Assembly: GCF_000247695.1 (NCBI RefSeq)
Contig: NW_004624777.1
Coordinates: forward strand, 991,691-1,055,690
DNA: 64,000 nucleotides
From: Heterocephalus glaber
Lineage: Eukaryota > Chordata > Mammalia > Rodentia > Bathyergidae
Reading direction: 5' to 3'
Shown piece by piece: positions 22,151 through 34,238 of this stretch (positions are counted from its first letter, which is position 1; each line of letters opens with the position of its first letter). The notes under the pieces were generated by a model. The model was not told the origin of the DNA and did no database searches. It saw only the letters and a program-made list of their open reading frames with translations. The position numbers were made by a program, and so were the translations under genes.

Positions 22151-22369
22151 CATTGTAAGACTAAAGTCACAGTTGTTTGTAAAAGTCTTATCATTTATTT
22201 CATATCCAGTAACCTCATACAGTGGATCCATTTATGTAAATGCTTGGGAGTATATTTATACCTATAACATTCTGATGAATTCACTAGGAAACTATATTTT
22301 CACTACTCGATATGTGAAGCAGTGTTTTTGAGAATTTTCTAAGATCATGGAGTAACATATTTTCTAAAG

Positions 22370-23900
22370 TTTGTTTTTAACCTTTATTTTTAGAAAAGAT
22401 TTAGATTTAGTGCAGAGTGTTTCCATATACCTCATACTCACTTTTTTCTATTGTTAACATCATATGGTACATTTGTCCATTGTATATTAGTATGGAACAA
22501 TAATGAACCAATATGGATACATTGTTGTCTAATGTCAAGGTATGTTGTCAAATGTCAGGGTACATTGTTGTGGACCAAAACCCATATTTTACTGAGATTT
22601 ACTTAGTTTTTACCTAATTTCCTTTTTCTGTTCCATGGTGTCTTTGAGGGTATCACACTACATTTAGTAGTCATGTCTCTTGTGCTCCTCTTGGTTGTGA
22701 TAATTTCTCAAACTACCCTTACCTTTCAGGACCATAGAAGTTTTCATAAGAGGACCTTTTTTAGAATTTGATGATTCTTTTCATGACTGCATTTAGGTAG
22801 TGTTTGGGGAACCTAGGAAAACCACAGAGATACAGTGAGATTTTCCATCACTTCCCATGTCAAGGTATTTGCTGTGAAGATGATTTCTTGTTGATGTTGG
22901 CCTTTATCATTGGACTGAAATAGGGTTTACCAGACTTCTCCACTATAAAATAACATGTTTCCTTTCCCATTCCATACTGTTGTCTTCCCATACTTTGGAA
23001 AGAAGTCACCATGCACAGTCTACAATAAGACTTGATAAATTACACTGAACCTTTTAAAGGAAGAATACCCATATAAATAATTTGGAGTTTTGCATAGAAG
23101 ACTTTTCCTCTCTCATTTATTAGTCTCTTATTTTTATCAGTGTAGACTTATGGTATTTATGCTTTGTTTTATAATCCAATACTCTTTATTGATTTTATTG
23201 TTTAAATTGTTCTAGGTGTGGAATTAAGAGCTTTTCAGTGATTTCAGTGTTTCTTCAACAAGCCCTCTTTATGTGGGGTTTTAGTTTTTATTATTATTTT
23301 TTCAGCATTTGCTTACTTTGTGGTAGTATAAGATGCTTCAGCTTATTTTATTTCTAGTTTAGTCATTAGAATGAGCTGTTTCTTCAAGGAATCCTGAGTC
23401 TTTTTTAGACAATGGTGCTAAAAACTAAGATGTGGGTACTAGGCATGCTCATTGCTATTGTGGATTTCTAGGGGTCTATGTGTGCTATTCTAGGTTCTTT
23501 CAGCTGACAAAAAATGGAAATATATGTTTGTATACTAATGTATGCATGCTATCCCTTATGTACACACATACTAAGAAATATTTCAATAATTTACCATATT
23601 TGTATCAATTTAAGTATGAATATATACTAACATCATCTGTGGCTCTACCAAGTTCCCACATGAATCATTGTAGTCTCCTCCCCATGCTTGTCTGTCAGTT
23701 TCTACCCCACAGTGAGAAACTTGCTTTCTGCTATTTTTAATCCCTTGATTAATTCTACAATCTCATTGTACATGCATAGCAATCTCAGAATTGCTAACCC
23801 ACTGGAAACACTTTATCAAGTATTGTATAGGGCTTATGTAGACTTTTTTTTCTTTAGTTTTATAAATGCCATTCATTTCCAAAGTTGATTAGACTGGCAA
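22370..23900 (-). mobile_element. Ancient L1 (L1M-type) 3' UTR and 3' end, antisense
   Basis: The plus strand carries, in order, a block about a voltage-free TATACCTCATACTC type 3' end, TTCCATGGTGTCTTTGAGGG, GGACCATAGAAGTTTTCATA, TTCTTGTTGATGTTGGCCTT, CTCCACTATAAAATAACATG, GAAAGAAGTCACCATGCACA and GGGTACTAGGCATGCTCATT. These blocks occur in this order in antisense old mammalian L1M elements. Divergence is high and boundaries are approximate. Confidence 0.65.
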
Positions 23901-23904
23901 CTTT

Positions 23905-24705
23905 TTCTTGCACTCCTTCAATTAAATTGTTTCAATATCTGTAATATAGTTAGAGCCTATGGTCAAATACTACATCTGTTCGAAGATTCTCTGATCTTCT
24001 AAATGAGTTTTTAAAGTTTGTGTGCATAAGGTGTAAGTATTCTTTCTGCCATAAGTTAATGAATTTAAAAAAATGCATTTATATACATCTTAGAAATTTT
24101 TTAAGCATTTAGTATGTATGAAATGCACACCCTCTTATTTAAAATAATGTTATTTGTGGTTCAATACTTCATATATAGATGAGATTGTCCTCCATCTTGT
24201 GTGTGTATTCTTGTTTAGATTCTTTGATCTGGTGAAAAGATGGAATATTGTTTTCGTGTTTCATTTTTTAAGTATACAGAAAAATCTCAATCAGCAACTC
24301 AAAACTACTTCATAACACCAGAAAATATAACCTCAAATGATTATGCTATTTATCTTTATCAGAAGCCCAGTTTAGGAAAATCATGTTCATAATCAGACTA
24401 AATGAAAGCCATTTTCTTTTTTGTGGAGAACTGACTCTCTTGAGATATTCTAGAGTGCCTGCAAGCCATATCATTAAATATATACTAGTACCATATTGTC
24501 TTGGTTCTTGACAGATTGCTTATATAGACCTTACATTTAAAGGTCATGCCTCTGGCTTTTTATTGAGGGATTAGAAGAAACAGCCATATTAAATGCCTCA
24601 GTGAACTTGTGATAGGAAGGCCTTTGAGGACATTTTCCATAAATTCATCTCTTTGCCTTCCAATAAGTGGTTTCAAGTGAGAAATGGAGACAATTTATTG
24701 AAAAG
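23905..24705. other. Intergenic, no feature recognised
   Basis: AT-rich, no supported ORF; possibly further decayed L1M sequence. Confidence 0.4.
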
Positions 24706-24711
24706 AAGAGG

Positions 24712-24805
24712 TTTTAGCACTTGGGAGACTGAGGAAGAAGAATCGCTGTGAGTTCAAGGCCAGCCTGAACTACATAGTGAGACCCTGTCTCTAGAAAGCA
24801 AGAAT
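24712..24805 (+). mobile_element. 5'-truncated B1 SINE
   Basis: AGCACTTGGGAGACTGAGGA, GTGAGTTCAAGGCCAGCC and ACATAGTGAGACCCTGTCTC are the plus-strand B1 body, ending in an A-rich tail. The first part of B1 is absent. Confidence 0.9.
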
Positions 24806-24944
24806 AAATAAATATGTTTGTATAGACTCTACTAGGGGAATACATTTGCTCTGATAGCACTTTTAAACAAAATCATCCTCAGGAAGATTGCTCCGCATAA
24901 TATGGATGTACAGTTTTACACAAACAGAAAGGATTGAAACCTTT

Positions 24945-25221
24945 GGGTCATTAACACATCACTATCACTAATTTCCTAGTTTCATATTTTTACTATCATG
25001 TTGTTCAAAAGAAATACAGTTTAAACATATTGATACAGGGATCGAAAAAGCTTTAAAAAACAAATACTAACCTAAGGAAAGTTGAAATAGAATAAATGTT
25101 AGACAAAAAACTAAGGAAATAACCATCTAGGATAAATACATATTATATTAATGATATTAATTATGAATTAATATTGCATGATAATTTCAATTATCTAGTA
25201 TTTATACATTATTAATAATAT
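24945..25221 (+). repeat. 277-bp direct duplication, copy A
   Basis: Starting GGGTCATTAACACATCACTA, this interval aligns without gaps to 25460-25736, offset 515 bp. By eye I count 8 substitutions in 277 positions (about 97% identity). I do not recognise it as a known transposon, and it encodes no supported ORF. Confidence 0.9.
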
Positions 25222-25459
25222 CTTGCTAATTAAATAGTACAAATAAACCCTGGCAAATAAAAAGGTACCAAGTCACTGCCAGATCACTCACATCCAATTT
25301 ATTTAGAATTTAGAACTAGGAAAAAATTTATTTCTTTAAGGAATTAATGTAATACTTTATATTGCAATAAGATCTGTGTAACTGTCCATGTCTCTTTTTA
25401 ACTTTGGCCTTCAATAAAACTTCAGAATTTGAAATTCAAGTTGAATAACTATCTAGAAT

Positions 25460-25736
25460 GGGTCATTAACACATCACTATCACTAATTTCCTAGTTTCAT
25501 ATTTTTACTATCATGTTGTTCAAAAGAAATACACTTTAAACATATTGATACAGGGATAGAAAAAGCTTTAAAAAACAAATACTAACCTAAGGAAAGTTGA
25601 AATAGAATAAATGTTAGACAAAAAACTAAAGAAATAACCATCTAGGATAAATACATATTATATCAATAATATTAATTATGAATTAATATTGCATGACAAT
25701 TTTAATTATCTAGTATTTATATATTATTAATAATAT
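25460..25736 (+). repeat. 277-bp direct duplication, copy B
   Basis: This is the second copy of the block at 24945-25221; flanks on both sides differ. The 238 bp between the copies are not duplicated. The copies are co-linear, which points to a local segmental duplication, or to two insertions of an unrecognised element. Confidence 0.9.
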
Positions 25737-25739
25737 TGA

Positions 25740-26255
25740 AGTCATAAGGGAAGTTCATTAAAAAGTAATAAAATTTTGAGCTTGTGTTCACATAGAAACA
25801 CAACTTTACAATATATAAAGCAAAATTTAACAGTATTGGATAGAGTGACTAACATATTAACAGTTACTAGAGATTTTAGTAAATTTGGTTCTGAAACTGA
25901 TGTGTCAAATAGACAAAAAATGATATATACAATGTTTGACCACATAATTTACAGATTGTAGACAGGCAATCTGTGTATAGAAACTTATCGGTATGAGGAT
26001 GAACACTTTTATAAACTTCCTTGAGACACTTATATAAATTGGCCCTGAATAAGCCACAAAAAAATGTTTAAAATTTTTAAAGAATTAATTGCACTCAGAT
26101 GACATTCTCTGACACAATGAATTTAAGCCCATAAATAACCAGAAGAAAATAATACTTCTCAGTGAGAATTATGAATGCTTTCTAACTTAACAAATATACT
26201 TTATATAAAAATATATAGAAAACTTCTTTATTTTTATTTAAAGAGAATGTTATAT
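25740..26255. other. Intergenic, AT-rich, no feature recognised
   Basis: No supported ORF or repeat family. Confidence 0.4.
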
Positions 26256-26256
26256 T

Positions 26257-26620
26257 ATTAGCCAGTTTGCATTGCTTGGGACAAAATAACTGACACCCAC
26301 AATTTAAGGAAGGGGAGATTTATTTTGACTCATGGCTTTGGAGATTTCAGGCCACATAGGGCTGGCTCAAAGCCAGGAACATCATGGTGGAGCAAAGTCG
26401 CTTGCTTCATGCAAAAGCACAGGGAAGGAACACCAGCTAAACATTACTCCCCAAATCCCCCTCCATGACCCACCTCCAACTGTGCCCCACCTCCTAACGG
26501 CATATTCAGCTATGAACATCAGTGGATTAATCCACTGAAGAGTACAGCACTCCATTATCCAATCTTCTAAGTGTCCCTTAATCTAGTCAAACTGACAATT
26601 AAGATTAACGGCAAAAAGTC
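26257..26620 (-). mobile_element. MaLR-type solo LTR (antisense), second copy of the 21262 family
   Basis: TATTAGCCAGTTTGCATTGC, AGGGGAGATTTATTTTGACT, AACATCATGGTGGAGCAAAG and CCCCACCTCCTAACGGCAT follow the same order as in the 21262 element. It ends AGTCAAACTGACAATTAAGA. The next 130 bp up to L1 copy 3 may belong to the same retrotransposon but I cannot place them. Confidence 0.6.
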
Positions 26621-27635
26621 CACCTCTTGCCAGCTTGACACCTAATCACATCTCCTTAATGACACTTAATCATCAAATAAAAATAACAAGTTAATAATTC
26701 CACCTAACATGATACAACTATCCTGCATACAAGTGAAAAGTACTAATTCCTTTCCCAAAATAGAAAGCAGAGGCTTTCAGGAAGATCGAAGAGCAGTGAA
26801 TAGTAGAAAATCAGCTTCTCTGAAATTGGAAGAACAGATGCTGGAGTATATAGAAATGTGGAGAAGAGAAGAAGGGAGGTTAATCCCCAAGACCCGGGGA
26901 AGTTCTGAAGGGAGAATTGGAACCCATGGGGAGAACAAGATGATGGACTTCAAGGTGAAGAGGGAGGTGGCAAACTGTGCTTTCTTCATGACTCCCAGCT
27001 CATTGGCAAACTATGCATTCTTACTGACTTCTGGCTGGAAGTGTGAGAGGGAAGGCTTCAGCCCACAGAAGTTCAGAGATGGTGGGAGACCTACAGGCCT
27101 CCAGGGAGAAATGCACCAGTGGAGAGGAGCAGTAGATGCTGTGGATTGCAGTGGGTGGTGAGTGACTCCATTTCAAATGTCCCCAGGTTAGGATGATTGA
27201 CTGGATGCCATTTTTGGGTGGGAACCAGGGACTCAGAGCAGCCACGAGTTGGCTTCATATTGGGGCTCTCATGTCTAGGTGAGGCACAGCCCTTGGAGAA
27301 GCCCAGGGTCAAGGAGTTGCAGTCAAGCTGGCCAAAAAACACCCACAGTGCTGTGGGCTGAATAACTCAGGTCACAGGCCCACAAGTACAGACCAGGATC
27401 AGCCTGAACTTTGGAATTGAATCAGCATCCCACCCTGTTTCTACCATAGGATTGCTGGGATTATACAGTACCCCACCCTAATCCTACTGCAGGATTGCTG
27501 GAATCATACAATATGGATCTGGGCTCTATCTGTCTCCTTCATCTAGCAGTGATAGCAGAGACATGCCCTGAATTGGCAACTACCACAATACTGTGGACTC
27601 CAGAACATAACCTCAGTGTTAAAATCACAGAGAAA

Positions 27636-27667
<32 letters not shown>

Positions 27668-27668
27668 A
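27636..27668 (+). repeat. (CTCTGT)n / (CT)n microsatellite in the L1 5' UTR
   Basis: Repeated CTCTGT grading into CT repeats. Confidence 0.85.
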
Positions 27669-28329
27669 ATTGCATATTCTTGTATTTTCATGAATGTGAA
27701 CATTGTTTTCAGGTTTTTTTGTTTTGTTTACTTCTTGTTTTTATATCTTCCTTCTTTGATTACCTCCTGTCTTCTTCACCAATTTCCAAAAGTTTCGGTG
27801 ATCTTTCTTTGTTCTTCAACTTTGCTTCTAATCTCTTTCTCTTCCTTTATTTTTCTATTTTTTTCCTCTTATCCTTTTTAAATTTCTTCCCCGAGGGTAA
27901 GATCATTCAACTGAAGGGATATTTGCCACATATAATTTTCTGGTTTGTTTTAGATTTTGCTATATAACTATAAATCTTGTTCATATGGTTAAATGTAATT
28001 TTCTAGGCTGTGCTTGATCCTATTGTTATCACTGATTGTGCTACTTTAGCTGAGATGACATAGTTGTTCTAATCAGTAGTTCTTTTAATATGCCAAGACT
28101 GAGATTGTCTGACGGTCATAATCAATACTATAGTTCAGTACCACAGAATGAGGGGCTAGGCCAAATAGGCAGCAACTTCTCATAGTCAATAAATTGAGGA
28201 GGTAGGATCTTGTGACAGACTCAAAAGCCAGCTACATCTAGAAGTCATCTCTGAAAAGTAGTCATTTCCTAAGGAGTTCTTGATACTAGTAATAAAGCTA
28301 CCTGCCATAAGCAAATTACAATGCAGAAA

Positions 28330-29403
28330 ATAAATTTTTTTAAAAAATAGAAAATGAGAAGACATGGAACCAAGATAGAACCATAAACCTCCAGCTCACC
28401 CAAGGCAAACTCTGGAGCAGTGAAGTGGTCCAAATAAAAAGACACCCACTTGAATTCTCTGGAATGGTACAGTGGAAGTAGAAAAAGAGATGGATGAGGC
28501 TCTAGAAAACAAAACAAACCAGAAATAATTTCTCAGGTAACTAAAGAGACAATGACCATAATGAAGGACATGCTTAGTGAATCTAGAGTAGATACAGATT
28601 TTTTAAAGGAAGAATTTAGGAAAATAATGGAAACCATAAATGCCCAAAATAAGAAAGAAATGGAATCTATGAAAAGATTCAATCAGATATCCAGGAGATT
28701 AAAAATTCTATTGAAGATATATGCAGCAGAATCAACTAATGTGAGCATAAAATGTCATATCTAGAAGACAAATTTTCAATTAGTGATCATGAAGGAAAGA
28801 TTTCTTCAATATATCAAGGGACCATGAGAAATCAATATAACAGCTGCTAGATTATGCAAAGAATAACATAAAATTTATAGGAGTCAATGAAAAAGCAGGA
28901 GATAACACAAAAGACATAAAAGAAAAAATACTGCTCACAGAAGTAATGGCAAAAACTTCTCAAGCATGGAAAAAATAAGTGAGTCATATACAACTCCAAT
29001 TAGCCATAATAAAAAACTACACCAAGGCATATAAGTCCAGAAACACAAGAGCATAATATTAAAAGCCATTAGAGAAAGGAAACAAATCAACTATAAAGCA
29101 AAGCCCATGAGAATCACAACATAGTTTTCAATACAAGCCCTTAAGTCAAGGAGAGGTTGGACTGAAGTGTTTCAAGCACTAAAAGAAAACTAACCCCAAC
29201 CAAAATTGATGTACCCCACAAAAGTACTTTTCAAAATTGATGGAGAAATAAGATACTTTCATGATAGAGAACACCTGAAGAAATTCGTAACCACCAAACC
29301 AGCCCTCAAAAATGTTCTGAAGGATATTCTAGAAAGAGATAATGAAGACTACAATTCCATGAACACCGATAAAATGAATCCACCAGGCAAGGCAATAAAT
29401 TAA
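28330..29403 (+). pseudogene. L1 copy 3 ORF1 pseudogene
   Basis: A broken ORF1p gene (RNA-binding chaperone of the L1 RNP). The coiled-coil part survives as a 70-codon frame at 28552-28764, rich in Lys/Glu. The C-terminal domain survives as a 65-codon frame at 29206-29403, with a YFHDRE block and a FVTTKPALK block that match the conserved L1 ORF1p C-terminal domain. Several frameshifts and stops lie between. The stop at 29401-29403 precedes ORF2. Confidence 0.8.
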
Positions 29404-29602
29404 ACAGAGGGTAAAAAATGGGAACCAACAATGGAAAAATAATATGACAAAGATAGGTCAATACATATCAGTAATAACTATCAATATAAATGGTCTCAAT
29501 TCATCAGTCAAAAGAAATGGATTGGCAGAATGCATGAAGAAACGAGATTGAACAATATGCTGCATACAACAAGCACATTTAATTCAAAAAGAAATTTATA
29601 GA

Positions 29603-29692
29603 CTGGGCCGGGGACTTAGCCCAGTGGTTCTGCTGCCTCCCCTGCAAGCCCAAGGACCTGACTTTGATCCCTGGTGAAAAAAAAAAAAAAGA
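29603..29692 (+). mobile_element. ID-like SINE inserted in the L1 copy 3 endonuclease region
   Basis: GGGCCGGGGACTTAGCCCAG, then GACTTTGATCCCTGGTG and an A-tail. The target-site duplication is AAAGAAATT(T/C)ATAGACT, just before 29605 and again from about 29699. Confidence 0.92.
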
Positions 29693-31306
29693 AAAGAAAA
29701 GAAATTCATAGACTAAAAGTCTATAAAAGTACTCCATGCAACAGGAACTCAGAAAAAAAAGCAGGGGTTGTTATTCTATCTGCAAACAGTGAATTCTAAG
29801 CCAAGACTGATGAAGAGATACAAAGAAGGTCACTACATACTTGTTAAGGGAACAATCCAAGAGGAAGAGATAAGAACCATAAACATATGTGAATAAAATA
29901 CCAGCACACTTAACTATAAAAAACAAATATTAGTGAATATGAAAAATCAAATAAGCACTAATGCAATTGAAATGGGGGACTTCAATATCCCACTGTCACA
30001 AATAGACAAATCAACTATTCAAAATAGCAACAAAGAAATGTCAGAACTGAATCAAATATTTGAACAAATGGACATTGTAGATGTCTCCTGAGTGTTCCAC
30101 ACCACAACATCAGAATACACCTTCTTTTCAACTGCACATGGGACTTTCTCCAAAATAGACCACATACTAACTCACAGAACATACTTAAGCAATTGCAAAG
30201 GAATTAAAGTTATCCCATGTATATTATCAGACTATATCACAGTGAAATTAGAAATCAGTGGCAAAAGAAACCACAAAACAGCATAAACAAATAGATATTA
30301 AATGGGTCACAGGTGAAACTAAAGAAGAAATTAGACAGTTTCTACAATTAAATGATAATGTCAATATAATACACTAGGACTTATGGGACACAATGAAACC
30401 TGTCCTACCAGGGAAATTTATGCTTGTCAATCCCCACAGCAGAAAAACAGAGGGAGCTCAAGTGAACAATGTAGCATTAAGCCATAAGCTACTAGAAAAA
30501 GAAAAGCAAGTTAAACCAAAAGCACATACAAAGGAGGAAATTATAAAATCAAAGCAGAAATTCACGCAATTGAGACTAAGAAAACAATACAAAGAATCAA
30601 TGAATCAAAGAGTTGGTTCTTTGAAAGATTAAATAAAATTGACAAACCCTTAGCCAACCTTATCAAAAAAGGAACAAAACGACTCACATCCATGCAATTA
30701 GCAGTGAAAAGGGTGAAATCACAACAGATCCCACGGACATCCAGAAGATCATCAATACCTACTTCAAGAACCCGTATTCTAATGAGATGGAAAACAGAAG
30801 ATACATATTAATTACCAATGTTGAATCAAGAAGATATAAAAATTCTAAATAACCCAATCTCAGTCAATGAAATTAAAAATGTAATTAAAAACCTACCAAC
30901 AAAGAATAGCCCAGGTCCTGACAAATTCATTGCAGAATTCTCCAAGCAATTTAGAGAAGAGCTAACGCTGCTACCCTTGAAACTCTTTAATGAAACTGAA
31001 AGGAAAGCAATACTCATACTGGAAGCAAGTATTATCCTGATACAAAAACCAGAATAATCCAACCAAAAAAGAGAACTGCAGGCCAATCTCCCAAATGAAC
31101 ATAGATGCAAAAATCCTCAATAAGACACTGGCAAACAGAATGCAGCAGATCATTGAGAAGATCATACACCTTGAACAAATAAGATTCTTCCCAGGGATGC
31201 AGGGATGGTTCGACATATGAAAATCAATCAATGTAATACACCATATTAACAGAGCCAATGACAAAAGCACATGATCTTCTCAATACATGCAGAAAAGGTG
31301 TTTGAC

Positions 31307-31696
31307 ACAATGTGGTTTATTTCCCTTAATGAAAAGAGAGACTTTTTTTTTCAGAACTGAGGATTGAGCCTAGAGCCTTTGCACTAAGGTATATGACCAG
31401 CCCTTTTAATTTTTTTATTTTAAGACAGGATCTCACTAAGTTGCTAAGGTGCCCAGGCTGAGCTTAATATGATCCTACTGCCTCAGCCTCGCAGAGTAGA
31501 GGAATTTCAGGCCTTCCACAAGGCTTAACTATATATTTTAAGTTAAAAACCTGTGTCATTTGAATATTTTAACTAAAATATTTAACAGGGGGTTGGAGGT
31601 ATATGGGATCACTGAAAATAATGGTGCCCCATTTAGATGGCACAATAGTTATCATTATTAAATTATTACATCACATTGCCTAGAGTAAAAAAAAGG
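31307..31696 (+). mobile_element. Retroposed polyadenylated transcript (processed retrocopy) inside L1 copy 3 ORF2
   Basis: The L1 reading ends at GGTGTTTGACA (31297-31307) and resumes from a second copy, AGTGTTTGACA (31700-31711), so about 390 bp were inserted with a target-site duplication. The insert has an ATTAAA poly(A) signal at 31657-31662, then 24 nt, then an A-run at 31687-31694. These are the hallmarks of L1-mediated retroposition of a mature transcript. The body contains an antisense B1-dID SINE and about 160 nt of unassigned sequence; the source gene is not recognised. Confidence 0.7.
31345..31520 (-). mobile_element. B1-dID composite SINE within the retrocopy
   Basis: Antisense order: T-run, CTGAGGATTGAGCCTAGAGC (ID half), AGCCCTTTTAA, then AAGACAGGATCTCACTAAGT and GCCTCAGCCTCGCAGAGTAG (B1 half). 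This fusion of a tRNA-type ID half and a B1 half is the B1-dID architecture. Confidence 0.75.
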
Positions 31697-33099
31697 AAAC
31701 AGTGTTTGACAAAGTCCAATATCTATTCATGATTTAAAAAAAAATCCTACAGAAAATTGGAATAGATGGTCTTCATCTCAATCTGATAAAAGCCATCTAT
31801 GAAAAACCAAGCCAACATCTACAAAATAGTCAAATAATGAAAGCTTTCACTTTAAAATAAGGAATAAGTCAAGGTTGTCCACTCTCACCATTCCTATCCA
31901 ATATAGTTCTGGAAACATTAGCCAGAGCAATTTGACAAGAGAAAGAAATAAAAAGAATAAAGATAGAAAAGGAAGAAGTTAAATTTTCATTTTTTGTGAA
32001 TGACACAATACTCTACATAGAAGATCCCAAAAACTACATCAAAAGATTTCTAGATTTAATAACCAAATTCAGTCACACAGCTGGATATAAAGTCAACACT
32101 CAAAACTCAGTAGCATTCCTGTGCACAAATAATAAACTCACTTAGAGAGAAATTAGGGAAACTGTGCTTTTCATAATAGCATAAACAATGAAATACTTAG
32201 GAATTAATATAATGAAGGAAGTAAAAGACTTTTACGTTAAAAATTATAGTACTGTGAAAAAGATCAAAAAGGATATCAGAAAATGGAAAGATAGCTCTTG
32301 TTCTTGAGTAGGAAGAGTCAATATAGTGAAAATGACTATACTTCCAAAATTGTTACGCAGTTTTAATGAAATCTTGATCAAGGTCAAAATACCAATAGCA
32401 TCCCTCACAAAATTAGAGAAAAAAATCTTAAAATTCATTTGGAACCAGAAGAGACCTAGAATAGGCAAAGGAATTCTGGGCAATGAAAGGAACACAGAGG
32501 GCATCACAATCCCTGACTTAAATTATACTACAAAGCTACTGTGATAAAATCAGCATGGTACTGGCAAAAAAAAATCAGACACTTCTCAGATGAAGCAGTA
32601 CAAATAGAAAATAGATAAAAAAATGTTCAACATCACTGGTCATTCACGAGATGCAAATTAAAACAACACTGAGATTTCACCTCACTCCAGAATGGCTATT
32701 ATTAGGAAATCAACCAATAACAAATGCTCATGCCCTTAGGGGAAAAAGGAGCCTTTCTCCACTGTTGGTGGTAGTGTACATTGGTTAAAACACTGTAGAA
32801 ATCAGTATGGAGATTCTCCAAAAAACTAAAACTAGAGGTCCCGTTTGACCCATTTATTCCCCTTCTTGGTATCTTCTCAAAAGAATCAAAGACTTTGTAC
32901 AACAGCAATAGGCACACCCATGTTTATAGCAGCACAGATTGTAATAGCTAAATCTTGGAACAGTCCAAATGCCCATCAAGGGATGAATGGAAAGAAGATG
33001 TGGGTTTTTTAAAAATGCAATAGAGTACTACTCTGCCATAAAGAAGAATAAACTTGAGACATTTCTAGGTAAATGGATACATTTTGAACCCATACTCTT

Positions 33100-33184
33100 T
33101 TTTTTTTTTGGTACCGGGGATCAAACTCGGGACCTTGTGCTTGTAAGGCAGGTGGCAGAACCACTGAGCTAAATCCTCAGCCCT
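33100..33184 (-). mobile_element. ID-like SINE near the 3' end of L1 copy 3
   Basis: T-run, GGTACCGGGGATCAAACTCG through GAGCTAAATCCTCAGCCC. Flanked by the near-identical blocks CCATACTCTTTTT (33090) and TCATACTCTTTTT (33189). Confidence 0.9.
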
Positions 33185-33192
33185 GAAATCAT

Positions 33193-33357
33193 ACTCTTTT
33201 TCTTTTCTTTTCTTTTTCTATTAATTTTATTGGTACATTTAAGGTATACAATATAATGACATTCATCAGTGGCAATTTGCACCTTTACATAATCCATCTT
33301 GGTTCTTATTTTTCCCCCATTCCTCTGCCCTCCCTTCAACCCCTCCACCCCTCGATC
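33193..33357 (-). mobile_element. Short antisense L1 3' end
   Basis: The plus strand reads TTAATTTTATTGGTACATTT, ATAATGACATTCATCAGTGG and CATCTTGGTTCTTATTTTTC, the reverse complement of the L1 3' terminus seen at about 34140-34225. A T-rich stretch at its left is the A-tail on the minus strand. It is either a small 5'-truncated insertion or a local inversion of 3' UTR sequence. Confidence 0.75.
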
Positions 33358-33586
33358 CACACATTCAAAAATTGCATTGTTTCTCTGGTATGAGAAACTG
33401 AAATGGTAAATAAAGAACAAAATGTATAATAGATATTGAGGGAAGAAAGCATTAAAATGGGAAGGGGAACAAGCGAGGGAGGGAAAGAAGGGAACATTTA
33501 AAAAAAGAACACAAGAAAAAAATGGAAACAAAGCTTTTATAAATTAGGAGGGAAAGAAGGCTTGAAGAGAGGGTAGGGGAAAAAAC

Positions 33587-34238
33587 TAGTATTAGAGGTT
33601 CCATTTGACCCAGGAATTCCCTTGCTGGGTATCTTCCCAAAAGAATTAAAAGCATCATACCACAGCGATATATGTGCACCCATGTTTATAGTGGCACAGT
33701 TTGTAATAGCTAAGTCCTGGAAACAACCCAAATACCCACGGAGTGGTGCCTGGATAAAGAAGATGTGGTGGTTTTTTTTTTTTTTTTGTAATAAAATGGA
33801 GTATTCTCTGGCCATAAAGAATGAGAAACAAGACATTTATAGCTAAATGGATGCACATTGAGGCCATACTTTTAAGTGAAATAAATAGGGCACATGTGTA
33901 AATACTGAATAGTTTCTCTGGTGTGAGAATCCAAAAGTGTAAATGAGGACCAAAATGTATAATAGATGGTATGAAATAGGAAGAAAAGTTCCAAAGGGGA
34001 AGGGGAAGTGAGGGAGGGGTAGGAGAAGGGAAAGAAGGGAAAGGAAAAAATATAAGAGAAGGATAAAATGGAAACAAAGTCTTTGTAAATAGGGAGGGGG
34101 GAGGGGTTGAAGGGAGGACAGGGAAATGGGGAAAAATAAAAACCAAGATATATCATGTAAAGGTACAAATTCACCATGATGAATGTCATCATACTGTATA
34201 CCTAAAATGTACCAATAATATTAATGAATAAAAAAAAA
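33587..34238 (+). mobile_element. L1 copy 4, 5'-truncated, inserted in the 3' UTR of L1 copy 3
   Basis: It starts within the ORF2 C-terminal region (AGAGGTTCCATTTGACCCAG), passes through GCTAAATGGATGCACATTGA and a long purine-rich 3' UTR (33960-34110), and ends TTAATGAATA plus an A-run at about 34228-34238. The interrupted 3' UTR of copy 3 resumes at about 34239 with AGGGGAGAGGAATGTGG. This explains why two L1 3' ends lie in tandem. A 163-codon minus ORF across the purine-rich tract is compositional. Confidence 0.75.

Larger units (their letters stand above)
29415..33095 (+). pseudogene. L1 copy 3 ORF2 (endonuclease-reverse transcriptase) pseudogene
   Basis: The endonuclease start reads ITININGLNS-like near 29480. 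The endonuclease core continues at 30092-30286, with an F-S-K-I-D-H block at 30151. RT fingers lie at 30818-31057 (NSPGPDKF block). Motif A near 31280-31306 reads FSIHAEKVFD, with His where the catalytic Asp belongs. The YxDD-equivalent at 31993-32004 reads FVND, with Asn in place of the first Asp. The C-terminal region runs to about 33095, including a [24 protein letters not shown] run near 32380-32440. The gene is split by a SINE and by a retrocopy. Confidence 0.8.

Noticed and set aside
26709..27161. 150-codon ORF on the plus strand
   Set aside because: It lies in the 5' UTR zone of L1 copy 3, shows no domain, and has blocks shared with the L1 copy 2 5' UTR.
33655..34146. 163-codon minus-strand ORF rich in Pro, Ser and Phe
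   Set aside because: It is the reverse complement of the purine-rich L1 3' UTR; composition explains it.
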